Source: Acanthosepion pharaonis (lineage: Eukaryota; Mollusca; Cephalopoda; Sepiida; Sepiidae). Taken from it: a DNA stretch of 64,000 nucleotides. Below are positions 1 through 12,059 of the stretch, piece by piece. The stretch lies in contig CAHIKZ030003506.1 in the NCBI GenBank assembly GCA_903632075.3, positions 18,749-82,748 on the forward strand, written 5' to 3'. Below the pieces are notes generated by a model, which saw only the letters and a program-made list of their open reading frames with translations, was not told where the DNA came from and searched no databases. Position 1 is the stretch's first letter; each line of letters begins with the position of its first letter. Both the position numbers and the translations under genes were made by a program.

Positions 1-369
1 TTATATCTTTAACCAATGTTCTTATTATTCTGCATCTTTTTCTATTTGTTATTATTTGCTACACCACTTTTTAAAATATTTTTTTACTTGTCAATCTACT
101 TTTCTTGATTATTATCCTTTAATTTTTCTCAAAACACTTTCTACCTGTCTTAAAGCTAGTTTTATTTTCCTGTTCTTAAAGTTTTCAATTTCTTTTGTAA
201 TTGTTCTTTGATCTCTGTTTAACTTTTATCACAATTTCCAATATTGTATTTCCATCACTCAGATTAGAATATCTTGTTTCTCTTGAGTTTAAATCTTTCT
301 TATGATACATGGTAATCTTTACATATATGAAATTAAAAAAATATCAATAACTATTATATATGTTTGCAA

Positions 370-560
370 TATGATTGACAACTGTTGAGTTAGCAATAAA
401 ATCTCACACTACCAAAAAAGTTATTGTAAATATTTCTAATAAAAATGTTAATTATAAGCTGAAATTAACATGGCATATTTATTATATAAATATATCCTGA
501 AGGTTTTACCTATGTCAGTTAATGTTAATTTTATTGTAAAAACATTGACTTTCAAAATAA
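370..560. repeat. Short dispersed repeat, second copy near 28.83-28.93 kb
   Basis: The segment containing AATAAAATCTCACAC, followed later by TTTTATTGTAAAAACATTG, recurs in diverged, shorter form near 28835-28925 with AATAAAATCTCACAC and TTTTATTGTGAAAACATTG. No coding capacity is seen. It lies just upstream of the Copia-like relic and might be part of its flank or LTR, but no second local copy supports that. Confidence 0.35.
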
Positions 561-1317
561 AATTTGAGCTAGTGTAATGGAAAAGATTTGTATATAGAGA
601 TTGTCTTTTCCAAGAGTATTGACAGTTCATAAGAATGGGACAAATGTTGTGATTAGATAGATTGGAAAGCAAATATCGATACAACATCATTGTATCTGCT
701 TGTATTTATTCTGTTTGTCAACAATATCAAAACATAAATGTAAAGGTGGGGGCCATTCACAAGATCAAGGGCAACATAATAATTATAGTAGCAAACATTA
801 CCTTATTGCTGCTGATGAAGTTTACATGGAACATGTTTGTGGTTCTATTAATGATAACTGATAATGTTCAAGTGGAAGACAATAGGAACAAGATTGTCAT
901 GTTGCTGAAAGAAACTAGTGACATAACATTTTCAAGAATATTAGTGAATATATTTCTGGCAAATATAAACACTATTATAATTTTAAATGTGTTTCTGATG
1001 GCAGTCCTAGTTGGATTGATTTCAATAAACTTAGTCATTGGTCAACTGTATCTAATAATTTGGAGATGATTGTGATATTTAATAATGATGAAATTATGGA
1101 AGCAAAGGGAAATTAAGACCTGTTTGTGTGATGAGTACTTAAAAGATAAAGCACAACAGTATTATTACTAAAGCTACATTAATATTGTGTGAATTTCAGG
1201 AAAACGTTACTAATTAACATAAAAATCCATCAAATCAGTTCATTTTGCTCTTTCTATCACTTTATCTCAAGTGTTTTTTTCCAACCTCACCTGAGTTTTT
1301 CAAAGGTAATCCATGGA

Positions 1318-1735
1318 AAATTAAATAAAACAGTGTATGGTTTATATGATGCCTCCAGACCTTAGAGATGAACATATAAGTTTCTATTCTATTTATTATA
1401 TTCATGATATAGCATTAGTAGATTTAAGAAATTAATTGCATTTATATTGATGACGTCATTAAACCGTGTTATTGATAAATTGGAGGAATATGATTTTGAT
1501 TGAAAGGTCTGCATCCTTTAAGTATATAGATTTTAACATTATCTCAGCCTACAAAGGTGTAACTGTAGACCAATTTTTGCATGCATCATTTCCTGTGGTC
1601 TTCAGATGAACTATCTGAAAAAGTTGATTACCAATACTTGATATCTACTCACACAAGACCAGATATTGCCTTTGATGCATGTGAATTTAAGTATGTCTTA
1701 CAATAAAGCAACTGTTAGCAATTTATTAAAATTGA
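1318..1735 (+). pseudogene. Copia-like (Ty1) retrotransposon pol relic
   Basis: Broken fragments of a Copia-type polyprotein. Near 1321 the plus strand reads LNKTVYGLYDASRP and then hits a stop; this resembles the conserved 'K-x-VYGL-x-DASR' reverse transcriptase segment of Ty1/Copia elements. Fragments reading YKGVTVDQFLHAS lie near 1545-1585, and STHTRPDIAFDACEF lies near 1645-1690, matching the segment between reverse transcriptase and RNase H. Frame changes and stops separate the pieces, so the copy is dead. A 135-codon stop-free frame upstream (662-1069) may derive from the same element but shows no motif I can name. LTRs were not found. The element class is read from these motifs; boundaries are approximate. 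Confidence 0.6.
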
Positions 1736-2829
1736 ATATTTGTAGCCTGTGTGATAAGTGATTTATATAAAGTTTTTCTTTATAAGCTACTGTTGAGTCA
1801 TGTTTACTTGAGTATTCTTCAGTTTTTTTTTACTAATCTTCTTGATGGAGGTTCATAAAAAAAAATTTTTAAAGAATGAAAGCTCAACATTATCCTGTAG
1901 CTGGAAAACTAGAAAAAATGAGTTTTCAAATCAACCTTATCTGCTGAGACATCACTTTGTATTGACTAGTGATCATCTGGGAGATGTATAGTACATTTTC
2001 TTATCTCATTTAAAGGTATTGATGAAAAGAGATTAAGGATTAATTTTGCTGTCCTGTGAAACATGCTAGATAGGAAAGAAATAAGTAATACTTGCATGAA
2101 CACTATACTGCAACAGCTGCTTTCCCAAGAGATTATTAACAGAATGTCTATTTGTAGCGATTGATGTATAGTTAAATGCAAAAATTAAAAAAAAAACAGC
2201 ATGAAATGTTAATATATAAATTGTTTGGAACACAAAATGGTTTAGGGTATAAATTCTTCAGATGACCATAAAGGTAGCAGACATGTGGATTATTTGCTGA
2301 TCTGAAATAAGACATTTAACACAAAACCTGATTATATAGAATTTCATTTGTATTTTATTATTTTAGGAGTTGAATTTAAATTTTATTGAAGTTAGTGAAT
2401 TCTTTTTCAATTTAGGATAACAAGATAATCTAAGGTAAATAGAATAATTTTAAAATCATATGACTTTTTGTTTTCATAGTATTCGCTGATGGAGACTTGA
2501 ATAATCAAAATACTAGTTTAACCTAAGTATATTAAAAATATCAATAGTTAAAGCAATAGGTTTTTTTTTTTTTAATCCAATGAATAATTGCTGCTTTATG
2601 AAAGAAAAAGCTTTTCATTTCAAATTCATAACATTTTTCTGTAATGAAATAATTATTTACTTTTTATTCATTTTGTCCAATATATAAATTTTTATGTTAA
2701 CATAGGTGTTGACTAAAAGTATTGAATGTAATTTTACTAAAATAACAGGTATGAATTTTTCATCATCACTTATTTGATTACTGATTCCAAATTTTATTTG
2801 ATATCTTTTGGAGAGTAGCAGTATAAGTT

Positions 2830-2837
2830 CACACACG

Positions 2838-2882
<45 letters not shown>
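2830..2882. repeat. (CA)n(TA)n compound microsatellite
   Basis: An uninterrupted CA run, with one CG interruption, passes directly into a TA run. This compound CA-to-TA form recurs throughout the window. Confidence 0.95.
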
Positions 2883-4759
2883 GATTACTTACATAATATT
2901 GTGATTGTTATTATTCAATTTTCCTTTTAAATTTCTATTTTTTATTTTTGTTTTACCATTTCTTGTTCTGCAGGGAAAAAATCTGCCTCAGTCATGTATC
3001 GAAAGATACATGATCACCTAAGCACATAACTGTTTCTTGTTCTTAAAAAATTAATTTAATTCTTTAATATTAATTTTACCTTACTTGTATAAAAGTTTAT
3101 TAATGTTGATTCAGCAACACATTTTTGTTAATCTTTTGATTTATCCTTTAACTGTGATTTATTTTTGTTTTCATTTAATTAAATACTTTTTATTAGCCTT
3201 ATGGCAAATACATTTTTGTGGGAATGTGTGAAAATATTTCAATATTCCTTATACATTTTATATTTGATGTTTGTTTCAAGCTAAACTTCAAATGATACCA
3301 AACTGATCACCTTGAGTCTTTCATAGAACTATAGATCTCTTAAACATTTAAAATTACTAATTGGCTATGATTCAGATAATTAACCTATATCTTATCACTG
3401 TGCATATTTTCAGTAAAATTTTCTTTTGCTTATTTTTAAAGAGTAGTATAAAGTTATTCAACTCCATATTCTATTTCTCAAACCAAATTGCAATGTTTCT
3501 TTTTTAAAAATGTTTCTTTTTTAAAAATTAAAATGTAACTCTATATTAGGCTATTTTTTTTTTTTTTTTAAAACATCATAAAAATACTGTTCCCTGAGAA
3601 ATAACATTCTACAATTACATTTAAATAAAATTCTTTAATAAAAAAAACTAATCAATATCTTAAAATATTATTGATTGAGAAGTTAAATTTAATAATATAG
3701 CTTAATTTAGCAAATGACTTATCACCTGAAATCCCAGAACTGGTTTTGTTTTGATTTGCTTTTACATTTTTTTTTTTTTTTTTACACCTGAGAAAATATC
3801 ATTATTTGAATTCCAAATTTGTTTTCAGTTTATTAATAATTTTGCCAATCTTTTATTCCAGTATATTACATATGTATGTTATCTATGTTACATACACACA
3901 TGTACACAATGTGTGTATGCACTTTACCATTTAAACATTGCTTTTGTTTAAATGCCCTAGCATAAAATCAGTAACATCCTTTTTCTATTATATGAGCACT
4001 AACAGAAGTTAATGAAATACCACTCTTAGATTAACTGTTTTCAGATTTAACAAAAGCATCAAAACATTTTGGTAAATTTCATTTTTTTTTTTCCCTATGG
4101 TTATTCTGTCAATCTTTATCATATGATAGTCATTGTATAGATCAAAGTTACATTTTGCTATATATCTATAACCCACCTTTAATGCCTATTTCTCATCAGC
4201 GACTGTTTGTTTAAATTTAGGATCTGGTTATGCACAGAAGAATATCAAGCTCATGACATTCTCTTTTTTTCTTTTTTTTCTCCCCTCAAAGGAATTAGTC
4301 ATTTGTTTATCAGTAGACATCATGTTTCCCTTTTAGTTTTTTTTTCATTCAGTTAGTCTTTTCTCTCTCTTTTTCCATTTTGTTTCTGTATGTTGAGTGA
4401 ATGCATATATGCTTTTTTTTGCTCTTTCCATTCATTAAGAACAGTTCCTTCTATCTGAGATGATAAATGGTCACTTCTATCACCAGCACCACCACAATAA
4501 CCATCATTACTTATATAATAATTATGAATTTCCTTAAATCCTTTTATCTGCAACAGGAAACACTATTTCAGCAATCCTGTTTTTCCACAGGTTATCTACA
4601 AAATTTACCTCATGCTGATCATTTACTTCTGACTTATTGTAAGTTCTCTTGCTTGTAGTGATCATTCACTGATGCTTCTCTATATGCTATATGTCCATCC
4701 AAGTGTTCCAGTGTACATTCTGTATGTCAGTCAGCCTCTGGCCTGCTCTGTGCTTATCA

Positions 4760-4784
4760 CTCTCTCTCTCTCTCTCTCTCTCTC
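4760..4784. repeat. (CT)n microsatellite
   Basis: About twelve CT dinucleotides in a row. It creates an artificial Ser/Leu-rich open frame and is not coding. Confidence 0.9.
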
Positions 4785-5239
4785 CTGTTGCTACAGCAAT
4801 GCTCCCAAAATGTTTAGCTTCAGCTATTCATTCCAGTTCACTGGATACATTTAAATATCAACAGGATTCTAATTTTTACAATTTGAACTTCGTTTTCTGA
4901 GTTTGGCTTTTATAATTTTTACTGTGAGAAACACTCAGAAATTATGTGAAATATTTGCTTTTCAGTTTATTTATTCAAGATTATTTCAATAATTCTTTAT
5001 TTTTAATTTTTGGTGGCTTGCTTCTGTGCTTATATATAACTAGTTATTCCTTCAGGTTATATCAAACTTATTTCATATCTTGTATAGTGGAATATCCTTT
5101 TAACTTATTTCTATCCATTAAAAATTTTGTTCCAGTCTTAAAGTATATGTTCTGGAAAATGTTCTAAAATATACAGTTGCCATCGATGTTGATTATATGG
5201 TTTGCTGTATAATTATTTGTATACATTGGATTATTCAAG

Positions 5240-5244
<5 letters not shown>

Positions 5245-5292
<48 letters not shown>
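5245..5292. repeat. (TA)n(CA)n compound microsatellite
   Basis: A TA run followed directly by a CA run, the mirror order of the tract at 2.83 kb. Confidence 0.95.
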
Positions 5293-7926
5293 TTGTGTTT
5301 TTATCAATATTACTGTAACCACTTTTATGTACTTTTCAGTTAATTTAAATCTAAGGCTACTAACAGTACTTGTATATTTATGTACTGTTTAAAGCTATGT
5401 TATATACCAGAATATTAAAATATTTTGATCTTTCCTTAAATTTGAAAGTAGATTTTAAATTCAATATCTATCCAATGTCTAAATTTAAACCTGCACAAAT
5501 CATATGTCCAAATCTCATTTGTCTTTTGTCATCCCATTTAGTTATTTAGTTTGATTATTTAATCATTTAATTTACATGTTTGCATATTATTGATTTTGGT
5601 AGATATAATCAAAATAGATGGCACTGAATGATATACTTCTTTCAATAAAAATACTACAATAATTTAAAGTTTCTTCTATTCATTAGGCTGTTTAAAAGTA
5701 ATTGTTTACATTTTTATCAGTAATTACACTATGATGAAATGAAATTAAAATTTTTAAATCTTATAATTCTAAAAAAAATAAAGTAGTTCTCAAAGAAACT
5801 TAGTTTCATAAAAATGGTTAATTTTATAGTCATTCAACTGAACCATGAAAAAATATTCCCAACTTTTTGGAGCCTTTTAGTCTATTATGACAGGTTAAAT
5901 ATTTTTAAATAAGGGTCTTGCTAATAGATTACACCAAGCATTGTGTGATGACAGCTGCTATTAACAATTTGTCACTTGATAATTAATGTTGAATAGATAT
6001 AAGTATTTTTTCTTGTATATTGTGTATTCTCACCATACTAGCACTGGCTAGTTGTTCCAGTCACTGGTTTGATGTTTTTTCTGGAAAAGAGGTTCCTTCA
6101 CCCATTTTGAGTTGAGAAGATCATAGTTAAAACATCATGAGCCTGAATCATCCATGTGTCACACAAAACTGAAGTTGACAGATTCCCAAAATTGAAGTTT
6201 TTGACTAATGGTAAAAAAGACCAAAAGACCACAACAAGATTTTAACAAAATGTAGTTTATCTTAGCTGATGGCTACATGGGTGTGTCAAACTAGCATCTT
6301 CCTTTCTCCAATTTCTGTGAATGTGGTGCACATTCACAGCTATGATGTCAGAACAACTCATATGTTTGTTGTCCCATTTTTTAAAAGTTGGGGTAATATT
6401 TCATGTTCTGTTCCTAGAGCTGCTACTGTTACAATCTGCTCTTCCTGTGTCTGTCTCTCACATTTCCTATGTGTCTCTTCGTTAAGCAATTTCACCTAGT
6501 CTGCCAAAGTGAACTCCACAACTCTATATATGAAATTCAGTTACCAGCTTATCACCAATGATATATTGATATGCTTTGACAATTTATATTCTCTAAAGGT
6601 TTTCTTTGTTCCAGAAAGCACATGGCCAGCTTACTACTTAACTGAGTTCTGATAAGTGACTTCCAAAAACAAATGTCTTTATGTAGACAAATCACACAGC
6701 CCATTAATTGACTTTGGCAGAATTTTTAGAAAGCTTTTTTTCCTAAGAAATCACATCAATTTGATGGATACACCTTTGTGCAAACAATCTACTCTCAAGT
6801 ATTTTAGAGATAATTTTTGCTTTTGGCCAAGGAAGTAATTGTCATCATTTTTATCCAGTTTGGCATATGTAACTGATGAGTACAGGGCAATACCCAGTTG
6901 TTATTTCCAAGTTAAAATTTAGATTTGACTCATTTAAACTCATTTAATTTCCTGAAACAAATTAATGAAAAAAATAAATTAAATTTAGTTGATAACTGTC
7001 AAACTTCCTGGGATCTATTTACCCTGAACAAAGTTAGTCATAATCCATCTCATTGCAAAATAAAAAAATTAAAAAAAATAAAAAATCTGAAAATTGAACC
7101 TCATTTTGCATTTTAAATAAATTCCAGTGTATTGTACAATTTTCATTATCATTTTTGTTAAGAAATTAAATTATTTGTCCTTAAGGATTATCTTTCAAAA
7201 ATGGTAGCGCTCTAATGAACTAGTTACTTAATATTTGCATTAAAGGAAAAAACACTTTCCATTTTTACAAATTTTGCTTACAGAAGACTATAATTATCTC
7301 TGGTGAAATTAGCACAAAAATTTTTGCTTTCATAGATTTTCTAAAATGTAAGCATTAAAGTTTTCAGTCTTAGAATTTTAAACAACTTCTTCAAACATTA
7401 ATATTTTCAGTTATATTCATCTATCATTAATTTCTATATCAGTATTTTCTCTCATTTTTATTTCTAATAAGCACAGCTTAAAAAATCAAATAGATAATGT
7501 ATGTTTGTGCTGTCATTCTGTACCATTTTTCATTGAGCATACTTCATTTATTCATGAACATAAAAAATCACCCCCATCTAATAAAACATTTTTATTCATC
7601 AGCATGAATATTTAAATAAAAAAAATTTTATCATGTTAAGAACAAAATTTAGTATATATTTTCAGGAAACTTTGGTATGAATCTCTTAGCACTAAAAATA
7701 TTTACTTTTAAAGTCAACAAATTAATTTATTTTAATTTTTTGAATGCTTAATTAAATGCTGTAAAATAGTGAAAACTAAACTTTCCAAAATATTTAAAAA
7801 TATTGAAACATTGTGATTTTTGCCATTTCTAATCTAAGACAATGTTTATTTATTTTTTAAATTCAGTAATCTTACTATATCTTTTAAATTATAGAATTTT
7901 CTGAGAGAATTCATCACACACACATA

Positions 7927-7929
<3 letters not shown>

Positions 7930-7969
<40 letters not shown>
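7930..7969. repeat. (TA)n microsatellite
   Basis: A pure AT/TA run of about 40 bases, preceded by a short CA-rich segment. Confidence 0.95.
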
Positions 7970-7970
<1 letters not shown>

Positions 7971-8095
7971 TCTTGAATGTTCTATAATTTCAAAGAAATG
8001 GCAAAATTAGGGAATTTAAAAAATAAACATGTGGAGAGATTTCTGTTGAGGTACAAGGATAAACTTTAAACAAAATTCTATTTATCTCTCTTGTC

Positions 8096-8375
8096 TTTCT
8101 GATCATGTCAAGTGGAGGAATGTATGAATAAAAGGCATCACAACTTTTGAAAGGTCACACATTGAACATCTATGTATTACAAGGCAGAACACTGAACACT
8201 GCTCTAACATTCTTGCAGCCTTCACAAAGGCTGTTGGTCCTTGTCCTATATAAGGAATGTTATGTGCATCTCAATCTGACCATAAGTCATTGAAAGCAGA
8301 AGCAGTGCATCAAGGAAGGAACATGCTGTGAAACCTTCATATGTTAGAAACAATAGGAGAGTTTATCATATATAT
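8096..8375 (+). repeat. Unclassified dispersed repeat, copy 1 (copy 2 at 40133-40384)
   Basis: About 280 bases that align in the same orientation with 40133-40384, sharing blocks such as GTCAAGTGGAG, ATAAAAGGCAT, CTATGTATTACAAG/CCATGTATTACAAG, CTCTAACATTC and CCTTGTCCTATAT. One plus frame reads CPI-stop-GMLCASQSDHKS, vaguely like the C-terminal zinc-finger tail some LINEs carry. It may therefore be a LINE 3' fragment, but that is inference. No A-tail or tRNA-like promoter was seen. Confidence 0.6.
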
Positions 8376-8840
8376 CCAAACAAATTTGATTAAATACAAC
8401 TGATATGGTCTGGCTGTTTAATTTTTTAATGTATTTTTCTATATTGTGAATAAGTGCTTGTGATTGAAATTGTGGTTAAAACTGAAATTCATTTTTTTTT
8501 ATCGTTTTGTTAAACTACTTTCAACCATAAGTTAGTTGCAAGAACTCTGTGGTAGGAAAGGTTCCATTGGTTACATCCTGGTAATTTTTAGAAAGCTGAA
8601 AGTTTAAAATAGTCCATGGTGATGTCATGTGTTATGGGGACTGGACCAAACAGAATAAAAAATGTTTTGTTTTTTTTTTTGTCTCCTGTAAGGAAAGATA
8701 TTTAATGTGGGTTGTTTATATTGTATGATAATAACTTTTAGGTGTTTGAATTTTTCCCTGGATTGGGTGCTCTAGAGTATTTTGGTATTATTGACCAATA
8801 TCTGTCTTATGTTGATAGTTGTATTTTGTTTGTTTGATAT

Positions 8841-9349
8841 ATGTTGATCAAGACATGCATGAACATGAATTGCACAGAGGAGGTAGTGTTGCCCTGGATC
8901 AAGAGGGTGGCTGCTAAAAGACCATATGTCTCACAACAGGACTCTGCACCATGCCACACAAGCAAGAGAACCACTAATGGCTGTCAGAGAATTTCTGCAA
9001 CCATATCACTCTTTACATCTGACCACCTAACTCCTCAGACTGCAACCACCTTGTTTATTATGTGTGTAGTGCAGTTTAGCAAGAGACCAACAAAACTCCT
9101 TGTAGCACCAAAGGCAAGGCTTATAACAGTATTCATCAAATTAAACAAAGAGGCTGCCCAGAAGTTGCAGGAGATTTTGTAGTTGTCTGCAGGTCGTAGT
9201 TGAAGCCAATGGCAATTTTATCAAATAAGTTTACTCTTTAGTATTTGAAGATATTTTTGTGTAGTTTTGGTAAATATATCTGTTAAAATGAATTGTCATT
9301 GTTATTTTCATTTTTGTGTAATTTAGACAATGGTTTATTCATTACATCC

Positions 9350-9350
<1 letters not shown>
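8841..9350 (+). pseudogene. Mariner transposase C-terminal fragment with 3' end
   Basis: A 113-codon plus-strand frame (8841-9182) carries QQDSAPCHTSKRT, the segment around the second catalytic Asp of mariner-family DDE transposases. It is followed by the degraded equivalent of the 'SPDLNPLDYYVWG' block and a tail ending near AQKLQEIL. The DNA after the stop matches the 3' end of the mariner at 20.58-21.42 kb, including TTTGTGTAATTTAGA. It ends near 9350 in a degenerate TIR (TTCATTACATCCTG) that runs into a TG microsatellite. The N-terminal helix-turn-helix half and 5' TIR were not found, so this is a truncated, inactive copy. Confidence 0.8.

Positions 9351-9384
<34 letters not shown>
9351..9384. 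repeat. (TG)n microsatellite at a transposon end
   Basis: A TG run passing into a short TA run. It starts directly at the degenerate terminal repeat of the mariner fragment on its left. Confidence 0.9.
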
Positions 9385-9385
<1 letters not shown>

Positions 9386-9394
9386 TATGTATGG

Positions 9395-9715
9395 TGATTG
9401 AAAAGTAACTCCTGACTTTAAAATACTTATGATTTATTTATTAACTATAATTTTTACAAGAAATGGATATGACAGGAAAACATTTAGCATGAGGTTTTAT
9501 TTAAAATTCAATACGGGCACCAGATTTTGCTACCAGCTTCTCAAGTTGCCTAGGAATCGCATCAACTCCTTGCACCAGGAACTCTTGTGGTACGGAAGAC
9601 ATAACTTCTTGTATTAGCCCTTCAAGTTCTTCCAAAGTTTTGGTTTGGTATAGTTGACTTGCTCCTTTAACCATCCCCAAAGAAAAAAGTCACAGGGTGT
9701 TGAGTTAGGACTCCT
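9395..9715 (-). pseudogene. IS630/Tc1-mariner-type transposase C-terminus
   Basis: Read on the minus strand from about 9712, the frame gives SPNSTPCDFFLWGWLKEQV. This matches the 'DL(T/N)PCDFFLWG' block around the third catalytic position of a mariner-like transposase family. It is followed by about 50 residues ending SGARIEF at a stop (9501-9503). The block differs from the 'LDYYVWG' type of the other mariner relics here, so it is a different lineage. The part upstream of the SPN block is absent, cut near a microsatellite at 9.74 kb. The end near 9395 (GATTGAAAAGTAACTCC) may be its terminal repeat. It is a truncated relic. Confidence 0.72.
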
Positions 9716-9738
9716 AGCTAGCTACTCATACATAAAAT

Positions 9739-9750
9739 TCTCTCTCTCTC

Positions 9751-9791
<41 letters not shown>
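9739..9791. repeat. (CT)n(TA)n(CA)n compound microsatellite
   Basis: Three dinucleotide types in succession, directly preceding a repeat tail beginning CTAGCCGAGATACCCAGCA. Confidence 0.93.
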
Positions 9792-9794
<3 letters not shown>

Positions 9795-10030
9795 CCGAGA
9801 TACCCAGCATTGCCAAGATCTACATGGCTGTAATTGTATAACCCCCTCCCCCTGTATAGAAATTTCTATCTGCATCCTCGTTTGCAGGCATCATCCGTTG
9901 CTATACTAAGCTACTCCTCCCCCACTTCATCTTTTTTATGGTATGTCCTTTGCAAGTGTTTGATTGTTCTTAATAAAGGAATTCCATCAATAAAATCTTG
10001 TGTTGCCGTTGCTTGGGATTAAATTGTTTC
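9792..10030. repeat. Possible retroposon end adjoining a microsatellite
   Basis: Immediately after the CA run the sequence reads TAGCCGAGATACCCAGCATT and remains GC-richer than its surroundings for about 200 bases. I associate this 'ACCC(A/G)GC(A/G)TTGCC' block beside a CA microsatellite with retroposon 3' ends in invertebrate genomes. No second copy exists in this window, so the assignment is weak. Confidence 0.3.
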
Positions 10031-10354
10031 GATGTTTTAGATATTCAGTAAATTTCCTATGGCCATAATAACTTTCAAATAGTATGGCATTATTCACAAA
10101 TCTAATAATCAAACAAAAACAGGGATGAAACTGGAAAACTATCAAGCAGTCTACATAAGCCTTGTAACATGAGCTATGTTTTGCATTAAGTACAAAGAAC
10201 ATCATCCAGTAAAAACTTTGTACTCACCTTCAGTTTTATTGATTTTTTTTTTCCTGCCAAATGAAGATTGAAAAGTTGGTTTTGACCTACTTTGGTAAAC
10301 ATGTGTACAATCTCATCGATAGCATATATACAAACACACACACCCCTTCTGTTT

Positions 10355-10405
<51 letters not shown>
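10355..10405. repeat. (TG)n(TA)n(CA)n self-complementary microsatellite
   Basis: A TG run, a central TA run and a CA run in series make a nearly perfect 51-base inverted repeat able to fold on itself. It yields spurious Cys/Val and Tyr/Ile frames on both strands, which are not genes. Confidence 0.95.
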
Positions 10406-10654
10406 GTAGGTACTGCCAAAAGAAAAAAGCAATACCTAAATTTAAAATACATTTTAAAAATTAAGAATCTTCCTTGAAGTTTTAATTTTAGTTTAAATTC
10501 CAAGCTAATAGATTAATTTTAATAATCCCAATAAGCAAAATGATTTAATATATTTTAATTGATTGGATTCTTGTTTTTTCCCCCTTTATCAATAAAATCT
10601 ATAAATGCATCCATATTGACAAATATGTCAACACAGTATAATACTCTTTATTCA

Positions 10655-11900
10655 ACAAAATCTTTAAAAATTAAAATATACTTTTCTGAAACATATTTGA
10701 GAAAAATTAGGTTATTTAAATTTTAATTAATCTGAATTGAAACAAATATTACTTTTAGTTTAAAATATTGCATAAAAGCATCTTTTTTAAGACTGAGAAT
10801 GTGTTTTTTGACATGTGTGATTTATTAACAGCCTTGAAAAAGAATTACATGACAAATATAACCTTTTTTTTATATAATTTTTTTTAAGTACCCAGTATTC
10901 TTAAAAATTGAAAATATTTTAAGCATTCTAATATTTTATTGAATTTTACGTACTTTAGCTTTTAGTTAATTTAGTTTTGGGCATTTGTGAAGATGCTTGC
11001 TGAGGAAATGGTAGAAAATTACCAATATATTTTAAGTTTACTCTATGCACTCTCTCTTGTTTACTGATGATTTTGTGTGTAGATGTTCATATTTACAAAA
11101 ATCAACACGTCTATATGCATAAAAAAAATTCAAAATCCTTTTTAAAATACTGAAGTCATTGAATTGCAGTAAGCTTTGTCATTTATTAGTAAATATAGTT
11201 TTAATTTAATAACAGTATTACTTGATCGTTACAATACAGAATTTTAAGTTTATAAATTATTCTAATGAAAAAAAAATACAAATTAATTTTCTCAAGACAA
11301 TAGTGTCCATTATATTTTATTCATAAAAGCCATTAAAAGCTTTTCTAATTAAATAATATCTTAGCTTAATTGTATTTTTATTTTATGAATGAGAGCAGAT
11401 TTTCTGTAGAGGTTGTGTTTGACTCCGAAAATAATTGGTGATTTAAATTCTCCACAGACAATAGAAACATTAAGTGATGCAAAAAAGAATTTCTTGAAAT
11501 TTCATAAAATTAAATGAGTGGGAGGTAACGGATGTAAAAAAAAAAAAAAATCTGAATAAGTCCTGAAACATTTCATTAAAATCCAATAATTATCTGATTT
11601 TTGCATGAATTTCAAAATCACTATATTTTCACTGCCAAATGATTTTGCATACAAATTTAAGGTCCTGTGTTGATGCCAGAAAAACAAGATTTTTTACCAA
11701 AATTTCCAAGATTCTAAAAAGAATAAAAAGAAATTTGCTATTTCCTTTTAATGATAACACCAAGATTTTGATAACATTTTGTTTCAGACATTTTTTCATC
11801 ATGTATCCTCTTTGTTAGCTAATTTTTGGAGGTACCTAAACAAATGTCAGACAGTTTATCCTTAATTTTGATCCCAATATACACCATCTTATTTGAAAAT
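10655..11900 (+). repeat. Diverged 1.2-kb dispersed repeat, copy 1 (copy 2 at about 36805-38110)
   Basis: A long stretch aligns collinearly with 36805-38110. Shared landmarks include ATTTTTCTGAAAC-like starts, a TTTTTATATAATTTTTT-like block, GAGCAGATTTTC, TGATTTTTGCA, a 'gat-gcc/gca-aaa-acaagatttt' block and TTTTTTCATCATG near the end. Its central block (about 11290-11460) is present a third time at 36395-36610. No open frame, TIR or tail was identified. It could be a non-autonomous element, an element's untranslated part or an old segmental duplication. Confidence 0.7.
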
Positions 11901-12059
11901 TTCAAAAATACAATAAAAAATAAAAAACAGATCTTGTCAGTTGTATTTAATGAAACTTGTTTGGATGAATACTTTGTCTAAATATATATAAAATTTAGGA
12001 TCAGGTATTTTTTCAGTTAATTTCAAGACTTTATTGAAATGATTTTAAACAACATTTAG

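Larger units (their letters stand above)
1760..8080. other. Long AT-rich non-coding stretch, no recognised gene
   Basis: Six kilobases of AT-rich sequence with poly-T tracts and microsatellites (2830-2882, 4760-4784, 5245-5292, 7930-7969). Open frames here are short and low-complexity, and none shows a recognisable domain or convincing splice-bounded exon. A slightly GC-richer patch at about 6000-6540 looks like an old repeat but was not identified. The stretch is best read as intergenic or intronic. Confidence 0.5.

Noticed and set aside
2992..3013. 9-bp stem with a GAAA loop (TCATGTATC / GATACATGA)
   Set aside because: Stems of this size are expected by chance in 64 kb; no context suggests a structured RNA.
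10186..10503. 105-codon minus-strand frame and overlapping plus-strand frames around 10.3 kb
   Set aside because: They span the palindromic TG/TA/CA tract, which translates as Val/Cys, Tyr/Ile and Thr/His runs. Not coding.
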